From: Bifidobacterium animalis subsp. animalis ATCC 25527
Lineage (GTDB): Bacteria > Actinomycetota > Actinomycetes > Actinomycetales > Bifidobacteriaceae
DNA: 64,000 bases
Assembly: GCF_000260715.1 (NCBI RefSeq)
Contig: NC_017834.1
Location: 1,612,001-1,676,000, forward strand
Reading direction: 5' to 3'
Position 1 is the first letter of the stretch. Every line of letters starts with the position of its first letter. A model generated the notes under the pieces. That model saw only the letters and a program-made list of their open reading frames with translations. It made no database searches and had not been told where the DNA came from. The position numbers were made by a program, and so were the translations under genes. Below, piece after piece: positions 38,697 to 47,990 of the stretch.

Positions 38697-40526
38697 TCAG
38701 TTTGATTTTGTTGAGCACTTCGGCTCTTTGACGGTGATACCCGTACCTTTCCACCCCAGTGGAGTCTGATCAACAGTCAGCGTGGATTGTGCCTGTGGGG
38801 ATACCGTGACATCAAAGGAGTACGTCACACTTTGCTCCGGCAGAACTTCCACCACGGTTTTATACACTTCCTTGCCATCCATGGTCGTTTTCTGCACGGC
38901 ATCAACAGCACCATTGAGTTGGCTGATGTTGTCGATACGTCCGCCGGCAGGTGGATAGAATAGGATCTTTTCGATGCCCTTGCCTCTGTTCGGCGCGTCG
39001 ACACCGGTGATATACCAAGTCAATTCCTTAGCCTGTTGTTCGGTCATGGTGTTTATAATCGTGTACTCTACATGGTAGGTATTCCCGCTATTATCGCATC
39101 TTGTTTTTTCGATGGTGGCGGTTCGCTTGATATGCCAGCCCATCTTCGAAGGATTCTGTTCGGTCAGGTAGATGCCCACCGAAGGATGCTGGGGATCATT
39201 TGGCGTCTCACCGGTGAACCCTGCGGACTGGATTTCCTTCTCAAGATTCTCGTCGAAAGAGAACATCGTGAAATGGCGCTCCCGTGCCATGGTGCCCATA
39301 GCTTCGCTGATCTTGACGAGTTTACCGAGATTCAAGTTCTTGAACATATCGGAAATGACATTCCCTGTAGTCTCTCCAAAAACAGCACCCGTCTGTGACA
39401 CCTCATACTTCTTGTAGACAGTGTTGAGGAAGTATTCTGCGGTATTGTCGCCAGTAAGGACGGTACCATCCGCGAGTGTGACCGGTCCGTTGATTGCCAC
39501 CATTTCCTGAACGAACACCGGGTCGACCATGATTACACCGCTCAACGGCTTTTGCTGTCCCCATGGAGTACGATTCCAAATCGATTGCATGGCCAGAGCA
39601 GCTCGTTCAGTGTCAGGGAAAACCGCCGTGTCACGGATATCGAATGACATGTGAAGAGGACCCTCATCCGAGAAAACACGCGCCATATCGGCAGAGTGAT
39701 CACCAATGCCATACGGCAAATAATCCTTATTTGCCTTGAATTCACCAACGTGAACACTGCCATTGTCAGCGGTGAGCTCACCCACAGAACCAATGAGACC
39801 ACCAGATGAACGCATTTCGGAAGTGGTCATTGACATCACAGCATAGGTGCGGGTTTGACCATTGCTCAGGAATCCGGGAAGCATGCGGAACGTGCTAGAC
39901 AACGCATCAACACGGGTGGCCAGCGCGTTCAATTTGTCCGAGCCTTGGGCATAAGCCGAACGAACGATATCGATATTGGGCTGCGGTAGTGCATTGTATG
40001 CATCCACTTGGTGTTGTAAGGATTCATTGGCTTTCTGCATGCCTTGCTGGCAGTCGATGATTGGTCGAAGATTGATGCCATCGTCAGTTGAGGAAAGATT
40101 CGCATGCTGCAGGTTAGTAACGACATCCATGAATTGCGGCACCGATTGGTGCATTAAATCATCGATCACATTGGTCATACCTTGCACGGTGGAGACATCA
40201 CTACCGAAATATGGAATCTTATTGGCTATATTCCACCAAGCACCATTGGCGATGGCAGAGGCCTGGCTGGTCTCTTGCTGAATCTGCGGGAGCTGGTCTT
40301 TGACCTTCTGCACATTGGCATCGTCTATCTTCGTAGAGAAGTCAGAGATCATAGACAACGCCCGACTCTCATGCGCCTGCACCTCCTTCGACTGCCTATA
40401 TACATTGAATCCGGCTATCCCGGAGAAAATAAGCACTATGGTGAGAAGTGCAATGACACCAATCACCCATGGTCATACATGATGCTTCTTGCTGCTGGTT
40501 CGTGATGCGCGATGCGATAATGACAT
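38697..40526 (-). pseudogene. DUF4012 domain protein with in-frame stop near the start
   Basis: Paralogue of the protein at 7290-9182, with the same extracellular motifs (TYAVMSMTTSEMRSSGGLIGSVG, SDEGPLHMSFDIRDTAVFPD, SGVIMVDPVFVQEMV). An ATG at 40526 with GGGAG upstream opens MSLSHRASRTSSKKHHV. The next codon is TGA (40473-40475), and the same frame then continues PWVIGVIALLTIVLIFSGI, the membrane anchor. Only one codon change is therefore needed to restore a 609-residue protein. The remaining frame could restart at the GTG at 40466, three codons later, giving 589 residues with the anchor intact but lacking the basic tail. The gene is adjacent to the chain-length gene, so the pair probably belongs to the polysaccharide export system. 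Confidence 0.8.
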
Positions 40527-40547
40527 ATCTACTCCCTACAACGGCAA

Positions 40548-40575
40548 GCACCGTACGCCGAAAAGCGTACGGTGC
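40548..40575. terminator. Hairpin between Wzz/BY-kinase and DUF4012 genes
   Basis: 11-bp perfect stem (GCACCGTACGC, 40548-40558, complement at 40565-40575) with a 6-nt loop. There is no T run, so it may attenuate rather than terminate. Confidence 0.55.
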
Positions 40576-40590
40576 TGTGTTACCGATGAT

Positions 40591-42080
40591 TTACTTCTTA
40601 CGATTGCGTTTGCTTTCTGCCGCATTACCACTATTTGAATAATAATAATTGCTATTCTCAAGTGCTTTTTTGTTCTCTTTGGCACAGTTGATCACAATAC
40701 CGCTAACCGGCATATCCAGAGTCTCCAGCTCGTCCGCAATCTCTCGCAGATCACGCTTGAGCGTCTGGTCGCGGCGGCACACCATCTCCAACGTGCCACC
40801 CTGCTTCATGAAGATCACGGCATCGTTGGCCACGACCATTGGAGCGGTGTCGATGATGATGTAATCATACTGCTGCATCGCATTGGCTACCAATGTGGTC
40901 ATCAGCGGAGAGTCCAACAATGTCGACGCGTTTGGCGGCTTCGGGCCGGCCGGGATGACATGCAGGTTGGGCTTCCAATACCGCTGGATTACGTCTTTCA
41001 CCGCTGCTTGGCCGGAGAGCACGCGGGTCAAGCCGGCAGAACCATCAATGTCAATCTTGTGTGCAATCGAGGGATGACGTAAATCTGCATCAATGAGCAA
41101 TACTCGTGATCCGTCCTCGGCAAGCGCGGCAGCGATGTTCACTGCGGTAGTGGTTTTACCTTCGGAAGCACCTGCCGATGTAATAACCACAAGGCGGCAG
41201 TTCGTGCCTTCCACCGGAGCGGAGAACGAAAGACTGGTACGAATACGACGGAAATCCTCAGCAATCGGACTTCCGGCTCGCTCACTACAACAGGAGAGCT
41301 ACCGGCAAGAATATCAGCCTTCACCACGCGACCGATTATCGGTGCGTCAACGATATCCGTCACATCGTTCTCATCCTGGATCTTCTTGGAAAGCACATCC
41401 TTCAGCAGTGCCGCCAAAATGCCGATAATCAAGCCTCCCAATATGCCGGCGAGAAGATTGAGACTCCACTTCGGAGAGCTCGGTTTCGCAGGTACTTGAG
41501 CAGGCTGCACAACGGAAAGTTTCACCGCAGAATTGGAACCGGCAGTGTACAGAGATTTCTCTACAACATTGCTGAGTGAAGCAGCCGCACTGTTTGCGAT
41601 GCGGGCAGCGGCCGAAGGATCGGCATCAGTCACAGCGATATTCACAAATGCTGTATTCGTAGGATTCGTTACAGTAATCTGCGACGCGAGTGCGGTAGTT
41701 GTCGTGCTCAATTTGAGTTCTTCCACGACTGGCTGCAATACCGATTGTGTTTTTGCCACCTGAGGATAGGACTTGATCTGACTCATGATATACGAGCTAC
41801 CACTGTACTGTTCGGAGGAGTTCGCGGAATCATTGGAGCTGTTATACGTCGCGAACAACTGCGTATTGGTCGTATATTCCACAGGAGACATAGCCGTATA
41901 CAGTATGTCCACTCCGAGTATCACTGCGAAGGTGACAACAATCGTGATGATGTGCTTGCGCAAAATGCCCAGCAAATCCGCAATAGTCATGCCCTCGTGC
42001 GTAGATGCTGAAGTTTGCGATTGACTCTGTGAGTATCGATTTACCTCATTCTCAGCCGTGTATAACGCTTTCCCGTTCAA
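40591..42080 (-). pseudogene. Wzz chain-length domain fused to BY-kinase, frameshifted
   Basis: The first frame (from 42080, or from an ATG at 41990) encodes a Wzz domain: TIADLLGILRKHIITIVVTF (first membrane helix), PSSPKWSLNLLAGILGG (second helix, proline motif). It continues to VVSEP and then goes wrong. The proper kinase part SPIAEDFRRIRTSLSFS, SAGASEGKTTTAVN (Walker A), LLIDADLRHPS (A') and DYIIIDTAPMV (B) is in the next frame, ending in a tyrosine cluster (NSNYYYSNSG). At about 41270-41275 the coding strand reads GAGCCGGAAGTCC; inserting one base after CC restores continuity (E-P-G-S-P-I-A-E-D). A single-base deletion is the simplest explanation. The intact protein would control polysaccharide chain length and be dephosphorylated by the nearby phosphatase. 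Confidence 0.85.
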
Positions 42081-42400
42081 GCATAGAGGTACCGCTCAAG
42101 TCAGAACCATCTCTCGGCTTTCGCTTCGACCTCAACGTTTCCCATCGAATACAACTTTTATATGGTACCAATCATTTACGGCCGCGAAACATTGCGTGGA
42201 TTCCCAGCAAAAATCACCAAGCATCTTCACATCTTTCTGGCGCAAAAGAACACTTTTTGCGAGAACTTGCCGGAAATCACACCAAAGTGCGGTAGCGAGG
42301 GTGCCAATGCACGATTACAGTCATTCCCAATCGACTTTCCTGTGGAGAAAGAGAAATCCCTCTGCCAGTATGGCGCTATGCTCTGGGGACGTCTGACATT

Positions 42401-42556
42401 ATGAGCAACGTGCCGACACCGAATGTGCCTTGGTATTTGTTCTGGAATAACTATTCAGCGCTAGTTGAGATCAAAGATGCGGAGTCTGCAGCGGATATCT
42501 TGTAGTGCGCAATTGAAGAGTTTGGTCTCACTGCGACAACCATGCAGGCGAGGTAA
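42401..42556 (+). pseudogene. Short gene remnant with two stops
   Basis: ATG at 42401 opens MSNVPTPNVPWYLFWNNYSA and reaches TAG at 42503; the frame continues CAIEEFGLTATTMQAR to TAA at 42554. The first peptide looks protein-like, but no family was recognised and there is no good Shine-Dalgarno. It is best read as a decayed fragment. The rest of 42081-43037 (about 950 bp, AT-richer than its surroundings) holds no convincing gene. A 12-codon ORF with a fair ribosome site (MFNGKKKAPKND, 42949-42987) lies just before the coiled-coil gene and may be its broken N-terminus. Confidence 0.3.
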
Positions 42557-43037
42557 CGTGCCGTGTTTGCAAACAGCCTGCCGCAAAGGTCATCGAGTGA
42601 GCTCCAATATTGTCGCTACCGAGAGCGCAGTCTCATAACGACAACCGAAGCGCTGCCAGGGTGGTCGGTCTTGCAAGCCCAGTCTCAAGGAGGCGCTTAC
42701 AGCACCGACAAAAGCGCCAGTATAGAGAACGGTATCTCAAACAGGCAATTTAGGCGCGCTAACTTCATTTCCACAAACACTTCATACTGTTTCGTTTACC
42801 ACGCGAGCAGTTTTGGGGCCATGCAGGAGAATAGGGAATCCTCTGCGATTCCGGCGATAGAATTGGAACCGTAATCTTGAGAAGGTTCCAACAGCTGGAG
42901 TAATCTGCGACGACGATGCCGCGGACCCGCAACGAAGCGAGGTGCTGTCATGTTCAACGGCAAGAAGAAAGCGCCAAAGAACGACTAGAGACAGTCAATC
43001 ATGTCGCTCGGCCAAGTCAAGAATGAGGCGAACAACG

Positions 43038-43802
43038 GTGGGAGCCAACGACGAGGCGTATGCCGTTCGGCCGAACCGGGCGAACGGATCGGCCACAATC
43101 TCAACACATGCCGACAGCAACCATGCCCAATGGTCCGGCCATGGGCATGCAAGTCGCCGCACAAGCCGCTCCCCGCAGAAACGCAAACGATTCAAGGTGC
43201 TGATCTACGCGTTTGCCTCCCTCATGGTGTTTGCACTCGGCGTGGGGACCGGCTCGTCGAACGCTGTGAAACCGGTGGAAACGATCCCGTCTGCTGCAGT
43301 CGCGCCCACCGAGCAGATTGACGCCAAGGAGGACGACGCCGAATTGAAACGGCGAGAGGAGGCTCTGAACAAGCAAGCCGAGGAACTCGACAAACTGAAG
43401 CGTGAGCTCGACGAGCAGCAGAAGTCACAGAGCGAGCGCCAGACCCAACTCGACGAGCGAGAGAAGAATATCGCCAGCAAGGAAGAGGCGAAGAAACAGG
43501 CGGAAGTCGAAGCTGCACAGCGCAAGAAAGCAGAGCAGGAGCAGGCGGCCGCAGCGGAGAAGGCGCGCGCGGAGGCCGAAGCCGTGGAACGGGACCGGGC
43601 ACAGGCTCAGGCGGCACAAGCAGCGGCAGAGGAAGCGGCACGGCAGCAAGAGCAAGCTCCGCAGGTCGTCGAACAGCAGACATCACGAATAGTGCATCCA
43701 GGTGCCTTCTGCTCCACAGCCTGGGAGACAGGCGTTTCACAGAAGGGCGTCGGATACACGTGCAAGGCAGATAACAGCGGGCGCTTGCGTTGGCGGCGGT
43801 GA
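43038..43802 (+). CDS. Membrane-anchored coiled-coil protein with cysteine-containing C-terminal domain
   Basis: About 254 residues from a GTG at 43038, which has GAGG 9 nt upstream. A basic N-terminus precedes a membrane segment (VLIYAFASLMVFALGVGTG). Then comes about 110 residues of highly charged coiled coil (for example EELDKLKRELDEQQKSQSER, and a long Ala/Glu/Arg-rich stretch). The C-terminus HPGAFCSTAWETGVSQKGVG-YTCKADNSGRLRWRR has two cysteines and the shape of a small extracellular domain seen in actinobacterial surface proteins. The function is unknown. The open frame extends upstream to 42942 but its first 30 residues look non-protein-like. Confidence 0.65.
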   Translation: MGANDEAYAVRPNRANGSATISTHADSNHAQWSGHGHASRRTSRSPQKRKRFKVLIYAFASLMVFALGVGTGSSNAVKPVETIPSAAVAPTEQIDAKEDDAELKRREEALNKQAEELDKLKRELDEQQKSQSERQTQLDEREKNIASKEEAKKQAEVEAAQRKKAEQEQAAAAEKARAEAEAVERDRAQAQAAQAAAEEAARQQEQAPQVVEQQTSRIVHPGAFCSTAWETGVSQKGVGYTCKADNSGRLRWRR

Positions 43803-44131
43803 TTGGGCGTGCGGCGGTAACATATCGCAGATCGTCGTAAACCGAATCGCGTGCACAATGAAGTGTTCCGTCGATTGCCGGATTCTGGAATGAAAACCGT
43901 GCTTTCAAATTGAGTATCCGCTCAAAACGGATAAGGAATGTTAGGGATATCTAACAATATAAAGCATAAAGCAGGTGCATCTTCAAGAAAGTGTACCACC
44001 CCCATATTCTGCTCGCCGGTAATGAATCACACAACACCAGAACGCTGCGGAGAAGCCATCCAATAGGATGCTTCGGGTTCTCCCCAGTCATACGGAGCAA
44101 ACCGACCACCTCGGCCACCAGCAGATACCGT
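43803..44131. other. Gene-poor stretch
   Basis: About 330 bp between the coiled-coil gene and the small membrane protein. A 64-codon minus-strand frame (43951-44145, GTG start, overlapping the small membrane protein) is possible but not supported by recognisable sequence. The rest holds nothing recognisable. Confidence 0.4.
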
Positions 44132-44311
44132 TCAGTCGTCGCCACGACCTCTCCATGCGCAGATGCCGGCAGCGAGACCAGCGATGACGGCGGCGCTTGC
44201 GAATCCCCCGGATATTAGTGCATTTCCGTTCAGCGCTCCACATAGTGCTGTGATGCCGAACGTCAGTGAGACGACTCCTATGGCGGTCGAAATCCTTGCA
44301 TTGTTGTTCAT
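44132..44311 (-). CDS. Small two-helix membrane protein
   Basis: A 59-residue hydrophobic protein: TAIGVVSLTFGITALCGALN and ALISGGFASAAVIAGLAAGI form two membrane helices, with a basic end CAWRGRGDD. The ATG at 44311 has GGAG about 9 nt upstream. No family was recognised. It is isolated between the coiled-coil gene and the distal end of the CRISPR array. Confidence 0.55.
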   Translation of the reverse strand: MNNNARISTAIGVVSLTFGITALCGALNGNALISGGFASAAVIAGLAAGICAWRGRGDD

Positions 44312-44348
44312 AATATTCAGCTCCAATGGGTGATGGGGGGGTAGGATT

Positions 44349-44400
44349 GGACGAAGTGGTTCCGGCAGCTAAGGCTAGCCGGAACCACTCCGAATCGTCC
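44349..44400. terminator. Long hairpin
   Basis: 12-bp perfect stem (44355-44366 with 44378-44389; arm AGTGGTTCCGGC), extended by GGACGA/TCGTCC at the base, upstream of the small membrane protein. No T run. It may be a terminator for transcription leaving the CRISPR array on the minus strand. Confidence 0.45.
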
Positions 44401-44440
44401 CACTTGTGCGAGGCAAACCAATCACCGTGATTAGGTGTGG

Positions 44441-44510
44441 TAGAATGTGTTATGAGATGAGGCCTTGCGAAGACACCTGTTGGTGACTTCCCAAGGCCTC
44501 GGTTTTCTTT
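44441..44510 (+). ncRNA. Possible small RNA: promoter followed at once by a hairpin terminator
   Basis: An extended -10 (TGG-TAGAAT, 44441-44446) is followed, a few bases after the expected start, by a hairpin GAGGCCTTG...CAAGGCCTC (44459-44467 with 44492-44500) containing a second inner stem. TTTTCTTT follows at 44503-44510. A transcript of about 55-60 nt is expected. No clear -35 was seen. It lies at the distal end of the CRISPR array, pointing into it. Confidence 0.35.
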
Positions 44511-44537
44511 CATCGGGCGCGGATCAGACGAATCTGC

Positions 44538-46503
44538 GGATTATCCCCTCTTGTACGGGGCAAACCGTGTTTGAGTGTGCGATTGCACCCTCCGATTACG
44601 GATCATCCCCGCCTGTGCGGGGCAAACGTATGAAGGCGGTGGCCACGTCGAAGACGCCCGGATCATCCCCGCCTGTGCGGGGCAAACAGCGACGACCCAC
44701 AGCCGACGGCCGTCCCCAACGGATCATCCCCGCCTGTGCGGGGCAAACCGGCTCGCACATCACATGCGGCCGCGAAAACCTGGATCATCCCCGCCTGTGC
44801 GGGGCAAACCTTTCGATGAGCGTGCCTTGGGCTGCTGTTGGCGGATCATCCCCGCCTGTGCGGGGCAAACTACGGCGATGTCGCGCTCAAGGACCTGCCC
44901 GCCGGATCATCCCCGCCTGTGCGGGGCAAACTACGGCGATGTCGCGCTCAAGGACCTGCCCGCCGGATCATCCCCGCCTGTGCGGGGCAAACCGATCGGT
45001 TTGAGTGCTGTTGGACGCTCGGTTCGGATCATCCCCGCCTGTGCGGGGCAAACTTGGACGGCACCGTTCGCGCTGGTCGCCCACCCGGATCATCCCCGCC
45101 TGTGCGGGGCAAACGGTTTGCCGTCCGCGGTGAGCATGCCGGACGCCGGATCATCCCCGCCTGTGCGGGGCAAACTTGACTCAGGTGCAGGCGTTGCGTG
45201 ATGCCGACGGATCATCCCCGCCTGTGCGGGGCAAACCAACTCAACTACACGCCGGCAACCGAGCGTGCCGGATCATCCCCGCCTGTGCGGGGCAAACGAC
45301 TTCCCGCCCCTCGCTGCCTTACGCTTGTCCGGATCATCCCCGCCTGTGCGGGGCAAACTTGGAGAACGATAAAAACGGCGTCATGGATTACGGATCATCC
45401 CCGCCTGTGCGGGGCAAACGAGAGCATGGCGGACGCGATGGACGGCATGAGCGGATCATCCCCGCCTGTGCGGGGCAAACATTCCAGCGGCCACGCAAGG
45501 TAATATGCGTGACGGATCATCCCCGCCTGTGCGGGGCAAACGTGACAGTGCGCGCATTCGTGTCTGACGCTGCCGGATCATCCCCGCCTGTGCGGGGCAA
45601 ACCATGTATCGCATACCTGAGTACCCCACGCTCAACGGATCATCCCCGCCTGTGCGGGGCAAACTATCCGTTGGCTGAGTTGATGAAACACTCGGTCGGA
45701 TCATCCCCGCCTGTGCGGGGCAAACGCACGCGCTTGCACGTCCAGCCAATTCTCGCTCGGATCATCCCCGCCTGTGCGGGGCAAACCTCTTCGCGCCCTC
45801 TAGCTCGTAGCGAATACCCGGATCATCCCCGCCTGTGCGGGGCAAACTTCTTGGCGACCTCGCCGAATCCGGCAGGACCCTTGTTGCCGCACACCTCACG
45901 CCAGGTCTTCACCTTCGCCCCGGCCGGATCATCCCCGCCTGTGCGGGGCAAACCTCTTCTATTCGAGTTCCCATTACGGGTATTACGGATCATCCCCGCC
46001 TGTGCGGGGCAAACCAACGTTTTCTTGACCCGACTTGCGCTCTCACCGGATCATCCCCGCCTGTGCGGGGCAAACCTGTAGCGGCTAATACCGCGCTAGC
46101 GCCGGAACCGGATCATCCCCGCCTGTGCGGGGCAAACCTGCGCAGACCTCGTGCGCTCGACCCATATCTCGGATCATCCCCGCCTGTGCGGGGCAAACCG
46201 CCACCACAAGGGCGACGCATGGATACTGAACGGATCATCCCCGCCTGTGCGGGGCAAACCGACGCAGACCATCGAAGGCGCTATGGGCAACCGGATCATC
46301 CCCGCCTGTGCGGGGCAAACCAATCGACGACCCTGACTGTCCTCCCGCAGCGCGGATCATCCCCGCCTGTGCGGGGCAAACGCAGCGGCGTAGGCAAGGG
46401 ACTCGGCCTTGCACGGATCATCCCCGCCTGTGCGGGGCAAACAATTCGTGTATGACGGGTCGCCGTGGATACAGCGGATCATCCCCGCCTGTGCGGGGCA
46501 AAC
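44538..46503 (-). CRISPR. Type I-E CRISPR array, 32 repeats, 31 spacers
   Basis: 28-bp repeats (29 with the conserved C in front) occur every 61 bp; in the crRNA direction the repeat is GTTTGCCCCGCACAGG followed by CGGGGATGATCCG, with a CCCCGC/GCGGGG stem. Spacers are 32-34 nt except one of 78 nt (45848-45925). The repeat at 44538 is degenerate (ATTATCCCCTCTTGTACGG core) and marks the old, trailer end. The cas2-proximal end at 46503 is therefore the leader end, matching minus-strand transcription. Spacers at 44871-44903 and 44932-44964 are identical. All but the terminal repeat are essentially perfect, which suggests an active or recently active array. Confidence 0.98.
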
Positions 46504-46598
46504 AGTCCGACTTTACTGGCAAAACACTCTCTCGACTATGTCAAAAGATTGGATTTGCACACTCCGCTCACTTTCCGTCGTCGCTATTCGACGCACCA
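46504..46598 (-). promoter_or_regulatory. CRISPR leader
   Basis: The 95 bp between the cas2 stop and the first repeat, on the minus strand, should hold the array promoter and integration signals. TTGACA is present (46539-46544), but a matching -10 at normal spacing is not clear (TAAAGT lies 23 bp downstream). It is richer in A/T than the array. Confidence 0.55.
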
Positions 46599-46964
46599 TC
46601 ATCGACCGAATCGTCGATACCGCGACGCATTGCTCCATCCCGTGCACCGTCCGCGCGAAGGTCTTCTGGCGGAATCATTCTCCGAAGATTGCTCGGCCGG
46701 CCGCAGGATAAGCTCCAATCCATCATAATCTATCGGTTGCCATGTCTGCCCATAAGTCTTGAATTCAAGCCCCTGCTCAGTATTCGAGGAATATACCATC
46801 ACGGCTTTCCCTTCCTCCAGATTCTCAAGGACCTGCACCCACAAGAGTTCTCGCACCCTAGCGGAGACCTTGCCCACATACACCCCCGCAGAGATTTCCA
46901 GCAGCCATCTAGTGAGATGTCCACGTAATTTCGGAGGTGCGGAAGTCAGCACAATCACTATCAT
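46599..46964 (-). CDS. cas2: CRISPR-associated endonuclease Cas2, type I-E
   Basis: A 121-residue Cas2e: MIVIVLTSAPPKLRGHLTRW, then LEISAGVYVGKVSARVRELLW, and SSNTEQGLEFKTYGQTWQPI. It forms the Cas1-Cas2 integrase that inserts spacers. The ordinary Cas2e ends near LELILRPAE; here about 30 residues follow (QSSENDSARRPSRGRCTGWS...), rich in Ser and Arg and reading toward the leader. The tail may be a real extension or a run-on after loss of a stop. GAGG precedes the ATG. It lies between cas1 and the array. Confidence 0.93.
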   Translation of the reverse strand: MIVIVLTSAPPKLRGHLTRWLLEISAGVYVGKVSARVRELLWVQVLENLEEGKAVMVYSSNTEQGLEFKTYGQTWQPIDYDGLELILRPAEQSSENDSARRPSRGRCTGWSNASRYRRFGR

Positions 46965-46998
46965 GGTGCCTCACAAATGTAGTTCCCGAATCCCGCGA

Positions 46999-47967
46999 TC
47001 AGAATTCTTCCCCATCAACGACTCCTTTCCCGAAATTATGCCCCGCGTTGGAATATCCCGCTGCTCCGGCCCAAATCTGCGTAGTAATATCTTCCACTTG
47101 AACGTCCTCCTCGGCAACTTCGGAATCTGGAAGGAGGAGGTATCGCACATCACGGACGCATCGCTGCAGGAATTTTCCATCCTTCATGCGATCCCGCAAT
47201 GCCTTCCGAGCCGCCGCGGAAACATCTTCCACTCCCAAAGCCGCAAGATCGAATGCCAACGGAATTGTGATATCCGCCTTGTAAAGATCAGCAATGTCAT
47301 ATACGAAGCTACGCTCATTCCGAGCATGCACGAATCCCAATCCCGGAGAGCAGCCGAGGGAAACAATTACCGCATGCACCACCCCATACAACGACGTGTT
47401 CACTGCGGATAATGCTTGATTGATGAGATCAGCTTCATCGAAATCGGTCATTTTGTATGATCGACCACTCCACTGGACTCCCGTTCTCCTAGATTCACGC
47501 TCATATGCTCTGCGAACTCGCGTTCCCTCCTTTCCCAATAGTTGCTGCATGGTGAGCCCTGCCGTTTCCTCATTGGGGAAACGCATCTCGTACATTTTCC
47601 GAGCGACTTTCAATCGACTTCGCTCTGATGACACGAGCTTCGCCTGTTCCTCAAGCAGATGGGTGGAACTGGCGAGCGAGGCACCATGACAGTAATATCT
47701 GACGCCTCGCTCCCCTACCCAAATGCATGTAGAGCGAGATTCCGCAAGCAGACTGATGGCGGCGTGTGTCACGTTGCTACCTGGGCCGAGCATCAACACG
47801 CTTAGGGTAGCGGCAGGAACATGCACTGTTCCTCGCTGGTCTGAAATGGTTATCGCATTATCCGACCGATTCACAATGCAATGCTCGGCATACAGGAACG
47901 TCAGCCTATCCTGCACCCGCACCAACGATTTCAATTCTGGTGGTTTTACTCCGGGAATCTTGCTCAT
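46999..47967 (-). CDS. cas1: CRISPR-associated integrase Cas1, type I-E
   Basis: A 322-residue Cas1e. The N-terminal beta domain has RLTFLYAEHCIVNRSDNAIT. The catalytic part has SLYGVVHAVIVSLGCSPGLGFVHARNERSFVYDIADLYK, with His and Asp in HARNERSFVYDIAD as metal ligands, and an upstream Glu expected around DEADLINQ. Together with Cas2 it adds new spacers at the leader end. AGGAGAGG precedes the ATG. It lies 23 bp after cas6e in the operon. Confidence 0.96.
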   Translation of the reverse strand: MSKIPGVKPPELKSLVRVQDRLTFLYAEHCIVNRSDNAITISDQRGTVHVPAATLSVLMLGPGSNVTHAAISLLAESRSTCIWVGERGVRYYCHGASLASSTHLLEEQAKLVSSERSRLKVARKMYEMRFPNEETAGLTMQQLLGKEGTRVRRAYERESRRTGVQWSGRSYKMTDFDEADLINQALSAVNTSLYGVVHAVIVSLGCSPGLGFVHARNERSFVYDIADLYKADITIPLAFDLAALGVEDVSAAARKALRDRMKDGKFLQRCVRDVRYLLLPDSEVAEEDVQVEDITTQIWAGAAGYSNAGHNFGKGVVDGEEF

Positions 47968-47990
47968 ACACCTCTCCTATTACCAAGGAC

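Noticed and set aside
43951..44145. 64-codon minus-strand frame
   Set aside because: GTG start with Shine-Dalgarno too close; no recognisable sequence; left as a possibility only.
44465..46455. Long open frames across the CRISPR array (for example with repeated IIPACAGQT)
   Set aside because: They arise because repeat plus spacer length and composition leave frames open; the sequence is the array itself.
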